The notes under the pieces: generated by a model
Told to the model about the DNA's origin: nothing
The model's database searches: none
What the model saw: the letters and a program-made list of their open reading frames with translations, nothing else
Shown here: positions 33,361 through 41,764 of the stretch, one piece after another
Numbering within the stretch: position 1 is the stretch's first letter
Layout: each line of letters opens with the position of its first letter
Translations under genes and position numbers: made by a program
DNA from: JAYVJH01 sp043777595
GTDB taxonomy: Bacteria > Bacteroidota > Bacteroidia > Cytophagales > Spirosomataceae
Direction of reading: 5' to 3'
Length of the DNA stretch: 64,000 nucleotides
Assembly (NCBI GenBank): GCA_043777595.1
Contig: JAYWHT010000110.1
Coordinates: 1-64,000 of the forward strand

Positions 33361-35316
33361 GTGAAGGCTTATCTACCAAAAATATTTTTCATTCTACTTT
33401 TTTTATTTTACGTTCTACATTTAGCTTCTGCCCAATATTACCAATACCCCATCAAGCCAGGACAAAAAGGTACGTTGGCAGGTGTTTTGGGAGACCTACG
33501 AACCAATCACTTTCATGCAGGTATTGATGTCAGAACTGAGCAACGAGAAGGGCTGGAAGTACTTGCCGCCGCCGACGGCTATGTGTCCAAAATCAAAGTA
33601 CAGACCAATGGCTATGGCAATGTACTGTTTGTAACACACCCCAACGGCCAGACTACAGTCTATGCACACCTAAAAAAATTTAATGACCCAATAGCCCAAT
33701 ACGTCAGAGCCAAACAATACGAAAAGCAAACTTTTGAGATTGAAATAAAACCAGACATCGGTCAGTTTGAAGTTCAAAAAGGCGAAATGATAGCATTGTC
33801 GGGCAATACGGGCGGGTCAGCTGGCCCACATCTTCATTTTGAAATCAAAGACCAAAACGACAACCACCTCAACCCACTCGAATATGGTTTTGATGAAATT
33901 GAAGACACAACGCCACCATTTTTCCAGTCGCTGGCATTGAGGCCGACCACACTCAATAGCCGTGTCAATGGCGAGTTTGAGCGTGTTTCTACTCGACCAA
34001 TTCGGCAACGAGACGGTACATATTCGCTCTCACAACCGATATCGGGTTATGGTCAAATAGGGCTTGAACTCGTCGCTTTTGACTTTATGGACGGAGTGCA
34101 GTTTAGAAATGGAGTGAATTGTGTAGAAATAAAAATGGACGGAAGAGAAGTCTTTAATTATACCATGTCCAGCTTTCCGAGTACTTCGACACGAGACTAT
34201 AATAACCTGATTGACTACGCAACAGAACAAAAAATGGGGGTGCGGTTCTTGAAATGCTACAACCCAGACGGTAATGAATTTGACCTCTATAAGACCAATG
34301 GCCACAGAGGCAAATTGAGTATAACTGATACACTCGAACACGAAGTAGAGATTACGCTCTTTGACAGCTACGAAAACGCATCGACACTCTACTTTATAAT
34401 CAAGGGCCAAACGCCCAATTTTGATTTTACAGAAACCTCCGAACCACTTAGTAATCCAACCTATCTCAAAGCCGATGCTACCGAAAACATATTGAAAATC
34501 AGTGCTTATGGCGTAAACGGCGTACCCATTGACGCACAGTTGTTTGGCAAAAAAGGCATAACCCAAATCAAGCCAGCTTATCGAATTGGCTATGAAGTAG
34601 TGTATCTGTACGACTTGCGTGGCCAGTTGCCAGATTCGGTGCAGGTCGGCAATAAAGTACTAAATCTGAACTATCAATCTAAAATTTATCCGCAACGGCT
34701 CAACACCTATAAAGGTAACAACTATACTGTCAATTTTGGTAAACAGTCGCTTTTTGATACGCTTTATTTGACCTCAAAACGAACACCCACTGGGCTTACA
34801 ATCGCTGACCAAATATTGCCATTGCGAGATGAAATAAACATAAATTTTGTCCCAGAAACAGCTATCATAGACCCACAACATACCCACGCTTATCGCAACG
34901 ATGGCGGACGGTTGAGGTTTCAGGGGGGAAGATGGCGAGGGCAGTTGATTGATTTTTCGACTCGTGAGTTAGGTACTTTTGTACTGGCCACCGACACCGT
35001 GCCGCCACGAATCAGAATAAACCAAGCCAACAAACGAAATATTGTGGCGCACATCAGCGACAGTATGTCGGGTATTGGCAAATTTAATGTTTATGTCAAT
35101 AATCAATGGGTGTTGATGAACTACGACTATAAACGGGCTTTGATTTGGTCAGAAAAAGAAGCCGATTCGTTGGATTTTGAGGGAGAATTACGAGTCGAAG
35201 TAACCGACCGTGCAGGAAATATAGCAACGTTGGAAGGTGCAATCAAAGAAGGGGTTGTTAAGACAGTAATTCGTCCAAAAAAGAGTGTAATCAAACGAAA
35301 AAAGCGAAAACATTGA
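33361..35316 (+). CDS. M23-family peptidase with beta-rich C-terminal region, exported
   Basis: This 651-residue precursor starts with GTG (no ATG is available before the signal peptide YLPKIFFILLFLFYVLHL). The LytM/M23 domain lies at residues ~35-185, with the zinc ligands His and Asp in NHFHAGIDVRTEQREG and HLHF in GPHLHFEIKD. It would cut peptidoglycan cross-links or act as an adaptor like NlpD. The remaining ~450 residues are beta-rich repeats without a clear T9SS tail and end in a basic stretch (KKSVIKRKKRKH). Its length and layout match a common Bacteroidota M23 protein. Confidence 0.9.
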   Translation: MKAYLPKIFFILLFLFYVLHLASAQYYQYPIKPGQKGTLAGVLGDLRTNHFHAGIDVRTEQREGLEVLAAADGYVSKIKVQTNGYGNVLFVTHPNGQTTVYAHLKKFNDPIAQYVRAKQYEKQTFEIEIKPDIGQFEVQKGEMIALSGNTGGSAGPHLHFEIKDQNDNHLNPLEYGFDEIEDTTPPFFQSLALRPTTLNSRVNGEFERVSTRPIRQRDGTYSLSQPISGYGQIGLELVAFDFMDGVQFRNGVNCVEIKMDGREVFNYTMSSFPSTSTRDYNNLIDYATEQKMGVRFLKCYNPDGNEFDLYKTNGHRGKLSITDTLEHEVEITLFDSYENASTLYFIIKGQTPNFDFTETSEPLSNPTYLKADATENILKISAYGVNGVPIDAQLFGKKGITQIKPAYRIGYEVVYLYDLRGQLPDSVQVGNKVLNLNYQSKIYPQRLNTYKGNNYTVNFGKQSLFDTLYLTSKRTPTGLTIADQILPLRDEININFVPETAIIDPQHTHAYRNDGGRLRFQGGRWRGQLIDFSTRELGTFVLATDTVPPRIRINQANKRNIVAHISDSMSGIGKFNVYVNNQWVLMNYDYKRALIWSEKEADSLDFEGELRVEVTDRAGNIATLEGAIKEGVVKTVIRPKKSVIKRKKRKH

Positions 35317-35321
35317 AGCAA

Positions 35322-35885
35322 TTATTCTTTGGTTTGATAAATATCGTTCATAGAACAACTAAAACCGATACTGCTCAATGTAAAGGGCATATCTGATTGG
35401 TTTTGTTTGACCAATATCCACTGGTCGTCTTCGGTACGTTGATAAATCTCAATATCTGGCAAACTGGCCGAAACCAAAACATATTCTTGTAAAGATGGAA
35501 TACTACGGCAGGCAATAAACTTGTCGGACTTGTCATAAACGGCAGTAGTAGGCGAAAGGATTTCGATAATAATCAATGGGTTAATAAGATTATCGGTAGC
35601 ATCGTCGGCTTTCAACTTTGGTTTTCCATCGCTCACCACTACATCAGGATACATATAGCTGTTATTTATTGGGTTGTGAGTACGCATATCGTTTTGATAA
35701 ACGGCATGTGGCGTCTGACGAAGATGAAACCAAATAAGAGCGAACAAATTGCCCGCTATAAAATTATGTTTTTGAGAAGCCCCAGCCATTGGTATAATTG
35801 TTTGAAATAAATATTCATGCCTATCAATGCTATTACGCTCAAAATCCAAATAGGTTTCTGCGGTTGTGGTGGTGGTAAGGAGCAT
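35322..35885 (-). CDS. Uma2-family putative endonuclease
   Basis: This 187-residue protein has the PD-(D/E)XK-type Uma2 fold: RHEYLFQ near the start, NSYMYPDVVVSD with Asp, then PLIIIEILSPTTAVYDKSDKF with Glu and Lys, and SIPSLQEYVLVSA. These proteins are expanded in Bacteroidota and cyanobacteria, and their role is unsettled (nuclease, possibly mobile-element related). Its sequence is distant from the other Uma2 genes here, so it is not a recent copy. It is convergent with the M23 gene; the stops are only 5 bp apart. Confidence 0.85.
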   Translation of the reverse strand: MLLTTTTTAETYLDFERNSIDRHEYLFQTIIPMAGASQKHNFIAGNLFALIWFHLRQTPHAVYQNDMRTHNPINNSYMYPDVVVSDGKPKLKADDATDNLINPLIIIEILSPTTAVYDKSDKFIACRSIPSLQEYVLVSASLPDIEIYQRTEDDQWILVKQNQSDMPFTLSSIGFSCSMNDIYQTKE

Positions 35886-35960
35886 ATTTTAAAGGTTATA
35901 ACTGATTTTTGGGTAAAAATAATGCTAAAATTATATAAAATAATATTTGTCTTCCATAAT

Positions 35961-35993
35961 TTCGGGCAAAGCCCCTAATTAGTATTAACTTTG
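35961..35993 (+). promoter_or_regulatory. Promoter of bcp
   Basis: TAACTTTG at 35986-35993 (-7) and TTCG at ~35961 (-33), 21 bases apart. The leader is ~25 nt to the ATG at 36023. It probably drives bcp through the transketolase genes. Confidence 0.55.
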
Positions 35994-36022
35994 CGTCTTA
36001 ATTCTAACTTTGAATATATTTT

Positions 36023-36481
36023 ATGCCATTAAAAATAGGAGAAAAAGCACCAGCGTTCAGCGCAAAAAATCAAAATGGAAAAGTCGTTAGTCTGACTGAT
36101 TTTAGAGGCCAAAAGTTAGTTTTATATTTTTATCCAAAAGACGATACCCCAGGCTGCACAGCTCAAGCGTGTAGCCTCAGAGATAACTATACCGCACTGT
36201 TGGCACAGGGCTATGCAGTGCTGGGTGTGAGTACGGACGACGAAAAAAAACACCAGAAATTTATCAATAAATACGATTTGCCCTTTTCATTATTGGCCGA
36301 TACTGACCTCAAAGTAGTAAACGACTATGGTGTCTGGGTCGAAAAATCAATGTATGGACGAACCTATATGGGTACAGCCAGAACTACTTTTGTCATAGAC
36401 GAGCAGGGCATTATATCAGAAATTATATTAAAAATAGACACCAAAAACCATGCGGAGCAAGTTTTGGGTAGTGCGTCCTGA
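36023..36481 (+). CDS. bcp: Thioredoxin-dependent peroxiredoxin (Bcp/PrxQ)
   Basis: This 152-residue thiol peroxidase has peroxidatic Cys45 and resolving Cys50 in DDTPGCTAQACSLRDN, the atypical two-Cys PrxQ arrangement. AFSAKNQNGKVVSLTDF and STDDEKKHQKFINKY are further family segments. It reduces hydrogen and lipid peroxides with thioredoxin. The stop codon and last residues (GSAS) fall on a heptamer tract (36475-36493), so the original C-terminus may have been altered slightly. It is the first gene of a six-gene rightward run. Confidence 0.93.
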   Translation: MPLKIGEKAPAFSAKNQNGKVVSLTDFRGQKLVLYFYPKDDTPGCTAQACSLRDNYTALLAQGYAVLGVSTDDEKKHQKFINKYDLPFSLLADTDLKVVNDYGVWVEKSMYGRTYMGTARTTFVIDEQGIISEIILKIDTKNHAEQVLGSAS

Positions 36482-36493
36482 GTCGTGGGTCGT
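36475..36493. repeat. Left arm of an inverted heptamer repeat around the four-helix-bundle gene
   Basis: GTCCTGAGTCGTGGGTCGT. Its reverse complement agrees with 36904-36922 at 16 of 19 positions. It overlaps the bcp stop codon. Confidence 0.6.
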
Positions 36494-36511
36494 GAGAAAA
36501 AAATAATTAGA

Positions 36512-36865
36512 ATGAATAATTTTAAGAATTTAGTTGTTTGGCAAAAATCAATAAAACTGGCTATAATTGTTTACAATATTACGAGAAGCTTTCCAGCTCA
36601 AGAAAAATATGGACTGATATCTCAGATGAATCGCTCGGCGGTTTCAGTTGCCTCTAATATTGCAGAGGGTGCAGGGCGAAATAATACAGGCGAATTTTAT
36701 CAGTTTTTGGGTATTGCCAATGGCTCAATCAGCGAACTTGAAACCCATATCATTATAGGTCATCGCTTAAAATTTATTGCCGAGGCAGACTTTGTTAGGT
36801 TATCAAGTGAAATTGACACAATACAAAAACTCATTTACAGATTAAAAGAATCATTAAAAAAATAA
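36512..36865 (+). CDS. Four-helix-bundle protein (23S rRNA intervening-sequence protein family)
   Basis: This 117-residue protein, starting at the ATG at 36512, is an all-helical member of the IVP/S23 family (TIGR02436-like): NFKNLVVWQKSIKLAI at the start, FPAQEKYGLISQMNRSAVSVASNIAEGAGR in the middle and GSISELETHIII later. Such proteins are encoded inside intervening sequences of 23S rRNA in Leptospira and Coxiella, and many stand-alone copies exist in Bacteroidota; related folds include Avd of diversity-generating retroelements. Function is unknown. The gene is bracketed by facing heptamer tracts and sits 5 bp before the transketolase start, which suggests insertion into the bcp-tkt run. 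Confidence 0.85.
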   Translation: MNNFKNLVVWQKSIKLAIIVYNITRSFPAQEKYGLISQMNRSAVSVASNIAEGAGRNNTGEFYQFLGIANGSISELETHIIIGHRLKFIAEADFVRLSSEIDTIQKLIYRLKESLKK

Positions 36866-36870
36866 AAACG

Positions 36871-37764
36871 ATGCAAAACACAACTACTATTGACCCAAGA
36901 CCCAAGACCCAAGACTTAGGACAAATTGCCTCCCAAGTCCGCAGGGATATTTTACGCATGGTACATGGCTGCCAATCTGGCCACCCAGGCGGCTCTTTGG
37001 GCTGTGCCGATTTATTGGTAGCACTGTACTTTCAGCAAATGAAAATTAGCAATCGCAAAGGTAAAGGCGGCCACCTGAGTTTTAATATGGACGGACGTGG
37101 CGAAGATTTGTTTTTCTTGTCAAATGGCCATATTTCACCTGTATTATACTCGGTACTTTCTCGCAGGGGTTATTTTGAACCTGCCGAAATGGCCACCTTT
37201 CGTAAACTTAATACTCGTTTGCAAGGTCACCCAACCACACACGAACACCTGCCAGGTATTCGTATTGCTTCTGGCTCGTTGGGGCAGGGGCTATCGGTAG
37301 CGATTGGGGCGGCAACTGCCAAAAAAATGAACGGCGACAATACACTCGTCTATTGCCTCATGGGCGACGGCGAGCAGCAAGAGGGGCAAGTGTGGGAGGC
37401 GGTACAGTTTGCACCCAACAATAAAATAGACAATCTTGTGGCTTTTATAGATGTAAACGGCCAGCAAATAGACGGCTCGACCGACAAAATAAACAGTAAT
37501 AGAGACCTGACTGCCAAGTACAAAGCCTTCGGCTGGAGAGTATTGAGCATGGACGGAAACAACATGGAAGAAGTAGTAACGACCCTCAAAAAAATAAAGC
37601 GGCTCACAGGAAAAGGCCAGTCGATAGCTGTAATGATGAAAACCGAAATGGGGCAAGGTGTGGACTTTATGATGCACACTCACAAATGGCACGGCACAGC
37701 ACCCAACGATGAACAGTTGGCCGCTGCTTTGGGGCAATTAACCGAGACTTTGGGCGATTATTAA
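36871..37764 (+). CDS. Transketolase, N-terminal subunit
   Basis: This 297-residue subunit carries the thiamine-diphosphate-binding half of transketolase. Residues ~20-60 read QVRRDILRMVHGCQSGHPGG, and GDGEQQEGQVWEAVQF with Asn in VAFIDVNG is the TPP/magnesium motif. It pairs with the C-terminal subunit at 39413 to move two-carbon units in the pentose phosphate pathway. Odd points: residues 7-17 (IDPRPKTQDLG) are encoded by a heptamer tract rather than conserved sequence, and the partner gene is 1.6 kb away because two unrelated genes lie between. Confidence 0.95.
   Translation: MQNTTTIDPRPKTQDLGQIASQVRRDILRMVHGCQSGHPGGSLGCADLLVALYFQQMKISNRKGKGGHLSFNMDGRGEDLFFLSNGHISPVLYSVLSRRGYFEPAEMATFRKLNTRLQGHPTTHEHLPGIRIASGSLGQGLSVAIGAATAKKMNGDNTLVYCLMGDGEQQEGQVWEAVQFAPNNKIDNLVAFIDVNGQQIDGSTDKINSNRDLTAKYKAFGWRVLSMDGNNMEEVVTTLKKIKRLTGKGQSIAVMMKTEMGQGVDFMMHTHKWHGTAPNDEQLAAALGQLTETLGDY
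36904..36922. repeat. Right arm of the inverted heptamer repeat, inside the transketolase leader
   Basis: AAGACCCAAGACTTAGGAC, the end of a tract GACCCAA, GACCCAA, GACCCAA, GACTTAG beginning at ~36891. It faces the arm at 36475-36493. Confidence 0.6.
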
Positions 37765-37833
37765 ATAATGTATAATTAAAATTTTGAATTTTAACCTTTT
37801 TGTGTAATTCAGTGATTTCGGTGCGCTAAAAAT

Positions 37834-38808
37834 ATGAAAATCCAGAGCCTGCATATCAAAAATTTTAAGTCTATCGTGGACTTGACACTCACCGAACCCA
37901 ACCCCTTTACGGTGTTTGTGGGGCCAAACGGCGCAGGTAAGTCTAATATCTTTGAGGCATTGGAATATAGGTTGTTTAGTTATAAATTTGGTGATTTATA
38001 TAAAGATTTGAATAGTTTATTCCCAAATGTTTTTTCCTATAAACCCGTAATAAAAGGCTCATTACTCAGTCATATGCCCGCTATTGAGATACGTTTCGAT
38101 ACTTTTAAAATATTAGACTTAGGTATGATGATAGTAAGATCTGGTGAAAGAAAAGGTGCTGACGATTTTTTTGAGTTTCGGGAAGACGTTAATTATTATC
38201 AATTTGTAGATAACCATTCTGAAATATTTATAAAAAATAAGAACAGAGAAAAAGTAAATTTAAAAGGCGATAACAAACTTTCTACTTCTTGCGATAACCT
38301 CGAAAAAGTCTTAAAGCGCATTTTACAAGACCCCGACAAAAAAGAAGAAATAACGGACTGGTTGCAATTATTGATTCCAGAATTTGAAAACGTAGAAATT
38401 GATGCTGCCGATAGGCTCAAAGTCAAAGAAAAATCGCATGCCGACGCATTTGAAAAAGACCTACTTTCTGACGGCACTTACAATATATTGGCCTTATTGA
38501 CAGCCGTATATCAGTCGGACGAGCCGCAGTTTTTGTGTATCGAAGAGCCAGAAAATGGGCTTAATCCAAAAGTGATGAAAGCATTAGTGGATTTTTTTAG
38601 AGATGCTTGCGAAGATAAAGGACATTATATTTGGCTCAATACCCACTCGCAAACGTTAGTGTCGCAACTTACTCCTGACGAAATCGTTTTGGTCAATAAA
38701 AAACAAGGCCAAACGGTCATCAAACAACTCAAAGGCCAAAACTTATACGGTTTACAAATGGACGAGGCATGGCTTTCGGGTGCATTGGGAGGAGGTCTGC
38801 CATGGTAA
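37834..38808 (+). CDS. OLD-like AAA ATPase (AAA_21 type), likely paired with the DUF4276 gene
   Basis: This 324-residue SMC/RecF-like ATPase has Walker A GPNGAGKS at residues 30-37, the ABC-type signature LLSDGTYNILALL, Walker B FLCIEEPENGLNP with catalytic Glu, and a switch His in WLNTHSQTLVSQL. It contains no nuclease domain of its own. The next gene overlaps its end (38802-38808) and encodes a TOPRIM-like protein. Together they look like an OLD-family system split over two chains, comparable in layout to AbiL and related ATPase/TOPRIM immunity pairs. The two genes separate the transketolase subunits. Phage defence is an inference. Confidence 0.85.
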   Translation: MKIQSLHIKNFKSIVDLTLTEPNPFTVFVGPNGAGKSNIFEALEYRLFSYKFGDLYKDLNSLFPNVFSYKPVIKGSLLSHMPAIEIRFDTFKILDLGMMIVRSGERKGADDFFEFREDVNYYQFVDNHSEIFIKNKNREKVNLKGDNKLSTSCDNLEKVLKRILQDPDKKEEITDWLQLLIPEFENVEIDAADRLKVKEKSHADAFEKDLLSDGTYNILALLTAVYQSDEPQFLCIEEPENGLNPKVMKALVDFFRDACEDKGHYIWLNTHSQTLVSQLTPDEIVLVNKKQGQTVIKQLKGQNLYGLQMDEAWLSGALGGGLPW

Positions 38809-39416
38809 AAGTAGGATTTATTGTGGAGGGTGAAACCGAAAAGTTGCTGATTGATTCGGTTGTTTTTCAGTCTTTTTTAAAATCAATTTATCTTGAATGT
38901 GTCAGCGAAGCCATTGATGCCAAAGGCAACGGAAACTTATTGCCACAAAATATTGAGCCATTTCGACAACGATTATTAGCCGCAAAAGCCGAGTGGATTT
39001 TTATACTGACTGACCAAGACGATGACGTTTGTATTACCAAAACACGACAACGAATTACGGAACGAGACAACCAGACCATTTGTATAGCTACCCAAAAAAT
39101 AGAAGCATGGTTTTTGGCTGACTCTGAACTATTAGGTAGGCTTTTTAAGAAAAAATATTATTTTGATTTTCCAGAATTAGAAAAAACGCCTTTTGAAACA
39201 TTCAGAAAGCTGATGCTCGAACATACAGGACGAGGCGTATCGAAGCGAGCTAAAACAATATTGGCCAACATCGTTCTAAACAACGGCTTTTCAATACAAC
39301 GTGCCGCCACACACCCAAACTGCTATAGTGTCAAATATTTTATAAACAAACTGGCTTTCGTTCTCCCAACGGGAGCCATTATAACACCCCCTCTGGGGGA
39401 CGGGGGGCTATTATGA
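38802..39416 (+). CDS. DUF4276 (TOPRIM-like) protein
   Basis: This 204-residue protein starts at the ATG at 38802. The TOPRIM pattern is visible: Glu in VGFIVEGETEKLLI (residues ~3-16) and the acidic DxD in IFILTDQDDDVC, which bind magnesium in OLD nucleases and primases. TQKIEAWFLADSELL is typical for DUF4276. It probably acts as the nuclease partner of the ATPase that it overlaps by 7 bp. The last ~16 codons (PTGAIITPPLGDGGLL) come from a GC-rich palindromic element (39385-39412), not from the family, so the natural C-terminus was probably replaced. The stop overlaps the transketolase C-terminal gene in ATGA. Confidence 0.8.
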   Translation: MVKVGFIVEGETEKLLIDSVVFQSFLKSIYLECVSEAIDAKGNGNLLPQNIEPFRQRLLAAKAEWIFILTDQDDDVCITKTRQRITERDNQTICIATQKIEAWFLADSELLGRLFKKKYYFDFPELEKTPFETFRKLMLEHTGRGVSKRAKTILANIVLNNGFSIQRAATHPNCYSVKYFINKLAFVLPTGAIITPPLGDGGLL

Positions 39417-40372
39417 AAAAATATACATTTACAGAAAAAAAAGACACTCGCTCTGGTTTTGGAGCGGGTATGCAAGTGTTGGGACAAACCAACCCAAATG
39501 TTGTAGCACTTTGCGCTGACCTTATCGGCTCGCTCAAACTTGATGCTTTTATCAAAGAGAACCCCGATCGATTTATTCAGTGTGGTATATCGGAGGCCAA
39601 TATGATAGGCATGGCGGCAGGGCTTACCATTGGCGGTAAGATTCCGTTTGCTACCACTTTTGCCAACTTTGCTACAAGCCGTGTCTATGACCAAGTGCGG
39701 CAGAGCGTGGCTTATTCCAACAAAAACGTCAAGATTTGTGCATCTCACGCTGGTCTGACTTTGGGAGAAGATGGCGCAACACACCAAGTACTCGAAGATT
39801 TGGGCATGATGAAAATGCTACCAGGCATGACCGTCATCAACCCTTGCGACTACAACCAAACCAAAGCCGCTACCATTGCCATCGCTGATTATGAAGGCCC
39901 TGTTTATTTGCGTTTTGGTCGTCCCGTTGTGCCAGTGTTTACAGATGCCGACCAAAAATTTGAAATCGGTAAGGCTTGGAAAGTAAACGAAGGTAAAGAT
40001 GTTTCTATTTTTGCAACAGGCCATTTGGTTTGGGAGGCCATATTGGCAGGCGAAATGCTCGAAGCTGAGGGCATTGATGCCGAAATTATTAACATTCATA
40101 CCATCAAACCATTGGACGAAAAAGCGATTTTGGCTTCAATTAAGAAAACAGGTTGCGCTGTCTCGGCAGAAGAACACCAAATAGCAGGTGGTTTGGGCGA
40201 CAGCATAGCTCAGGTGATTGTCAAAAATCAGTTAGTGCCGTTGGAATATGTAGGCGTAAAAGACAGTTTCGGCGAAAGTGCCACCCCAGCCCAACTCATG
40301 GAAAAATACGGCCTCACTGCCAAAGACATAGTAGCGGCTGCTAAAAAAGTGATAAGCAGAAAAAAGGCTTAG
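39413..40372 (+). CDS. Transketolase, C-terminal subunit
   Basis: This 319-residue subunit contains the pyrimidine-binding and C-terminal domains of transketolase. Conserved pieces are RFIQCGISEANMIGMAAGL, with the Glu that activates TPP, PFATTFANFATSRVYDQVRQ, SHAGLTLGEDGATHQ and AEEHQIAGGLGDSIAQ. It completes the enzyme with the product of 36871-37764. Its start overlaps the DUF4276 stop (ATGA), so its translation now depends partly on the inserted pair. A very long terminator hairpin follows. Confidence 0.95.
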   Translation: MKKYTFTEKKDTRSGFGAGMQVLGQTNPNVVALCADLIGSLKLDAFIKENPDRFIQCGISEANMIGMAAGLTIGGKIPFATTFANFATSRVYDQVRQSVAYSNKNVKICASHAGLTLGEDGATHQVLEDLGMMKMLPGMTVINPCDYNQTKAATIAIADYEGPVYLRFGRPVVPVFTDADQKFEIGKAWKVNEGKDVSIFATGHLVWEAILAGEMLEAEGIDAEIINIHTIKPLDEKAILASIKKTGCAVSAEEHQIAGGLGDSIAQVIVKNQLVPLEYVGVKDSFGESATPAQLMEKYGLTAKDIVAAAKKVISRKKA

Positions 40373-40400
40373 AAAATCTAAAAAGTACGCATAGTTATTT

Positions 40401-40463
40401 AACAAACTACTCTCTCGTTACCAAAATCAACCAATTTTGGTAACGAGAGAGTAGTTTGTTTTT
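40401..40463 (+). terminator. Long perfect terminator hairpin after the transketolase operon
   Basis: The arms 40401-40427 and 40434-40460 are exact complements over 27 bp, around the loop CAACCA, followed by a T-run. This is about twice the usual stem length. It could also stop leftward transcription past 40544. The MITE-like copy B starts at its 3' edge. Confidence 0.85.
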
Positions 40464-40547
40464 AAGTACTTATTCAAAAGTAATACGGTGTTTTAAATTT
40501 GATAACTTACTGATTAACAGCATTGTACTTAACTAACGACACCTTAA
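40462..40547 (+). repeat. MITE-like repeat, short copy B
   Basis: 86 bp. It starts TTAAGTACTTATTC, includes GATAACTTACTGATTAACAG, and ends ACGACACCTTAA. It lacks a ~22-bp segment near the 3' end that copies A and D have. Its end supplies the stop codon of the next leftward gene. Confidence 0.75.
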
Positions 40548-41737
40548 TTCCAGACCAAAATCTTTTTAGTAAAACTATTGCCAATTTCATCAAATGCCTT
40601 GATAATAATTAGGCCATTTTTGGGTGAAATAGAAAGTTGATAAATCCCATTTTTATTTATTACTTTGGTCAAAATATTTCTACCCAATTCATCACAAACA
40701 GCAAACTGCGGATTGCTTAAATTGGTTTTGGTCAAAACATTGCCATCGTTAAAACCGTCTATGACCTCAAAGTAGTTTTCGTTGATTTGGTAATTGGCTG
40801 CCACGATTCTTGAATAAGAATAAGTTGCGTCTTTGTCCACCATTTTGAGGCGATAATAATTCAGACCTTCGATAGGTTGCTCGTCTTTGAGTGTATAACG
40901 TACCAAATCGGCTGACTCTGACACGGCTTGTTTTCTACCAATAGTCTCAAACGACCTGGCATCGGTACTTTTTTGTACGTCAAAATAATCACTGTTTGTT
41001 TCAGAAGACGTTTCCCAGTTGAGTGTAACGTTAGCATCGTCTTTTTTGGCTACAAACGACACCAGCGTTACGGGCATCGGGCAAGCCGCACGGGTTAGAT
41101 TAATGGCACCAAGACCCATTGTTTGACCCGAATAGCCCGTTGGAAAACTTGTACCAATGTCCGGGCCATTGTTCCAAGTAAACGAAAACCCCGAAATTGT
41201 ACCTGCATAGCCTATCGTTGGAGAGTTGGCCAGTGAACTACTGGAAATATTATTTGTACCTGTGATAGTAGAATTGGTATTGTCTATGGTATGAACTGCC
41301 GCCGAGCCACTGGCTGGGGTTATGGTTGGGCTTCCATCAAAAGTAACTTTATCTTGAAACGTAGGTGTGGCAATAGTTGTAGCGGTTCTATCGATTTGCC
41401 AAACTGTAAAGTTTACGTTTGATACTGGTTCGCTGAATGTTACAGTCCATACCAAACTCTCGCTGGGATTGTCAAATTTTACGTTGGTATTCAGTCGGTT
41501 AGATGTTCCCGTCCCTGCTGGACCTGAGTTGCCTGCATTTACATCGTCTATACCTGTTCCGCTCAAAGTTAATGTAACCACAATAGGGATTGCACAGCCT
41601 GGGATAGTTACATTTTGAGTGTAAACTGTTTCAGTGGCGTTGGCAGTGGCTGTTGTCCAGTTTGTTGTGCCTGTACCTTGGGCAAACGAAGCAAAGGCGA
41701 AAGCAAGCAAAGCGAGTATTAAAAATGTATTTTTCAT
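40544..41737 (-). CDS. Secreted adhesin-like protein with T9SS-type C-terminal region
   Basis: This 397-residue precursor has a signal peptide (MKNTFLILALLAFAFASFAQ), a Thr/Asn/Ser-rich beta domain, then the sequence PVTLVSFVAKKDDANVTLNWETSSE and YYRLKMVDKDATYSYSRIV. These blocks are widespread in Bacteroidota surface proteins just before the sorting domain. The final ~70 residues (CDELGRNILTKVIN, QLSISPKNGLIIIKAF, TKKILVWN) fit a T9SS type A domain. The protein should be exported through the type IX system. The neighbouring gene (41972) has the same PVTWISFDG-type block, so the two are likely paralogous in their C-termini. Function unknown. Confidence 0.75.
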   Translation of the reverse strand: MKNTFLILALLAFAFASFAQGTGTTNWTTATANATETVYTQNVTIPGCAIPIVVTLTLSGTGIDDVNAGNSGPAGTGTSNRLNTNVKFDNPSESLVWTVTFSEPVSNVNFTVWQIDRTATTIATPTFQDKVTFDGSPTITPASGSAAVHTIDNTNSTITGTNNISSSSLANSPTIGYAGTISGFSFTWNNGPDIGTSFPTGYSGQTMGLGAINLTRAACPMPVTLVSFVAKKDDANVTLNWETSSETNSDYFDVQKSTDARSFETIGRKQAVSESADLVRYTLKDEQPIEGLNYYRLKMVDKDATYSYSRIVAANYQINENYFEVIDGFNDGNVLTKTNLSNPQFAVCDELGRNILTKVINKNGIYQLSISPKNGLIIIKAFDEIGNSFTKKILVWN

Positions 41738-41764
41738 GTTTTTAATCTTGTTATTGATTTAAAA

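Noticed and set aside
37834..39416. Calling the ATPase/DUF4276 pair a known named system such as Gabija or Septu
   Set aside because: Gabija fuses ATPase and TOPRIM in one chain and has a UvrD-like helicase; Septu has an HNH partner. Neither partner is here, so only the general OLD-like split is supported.
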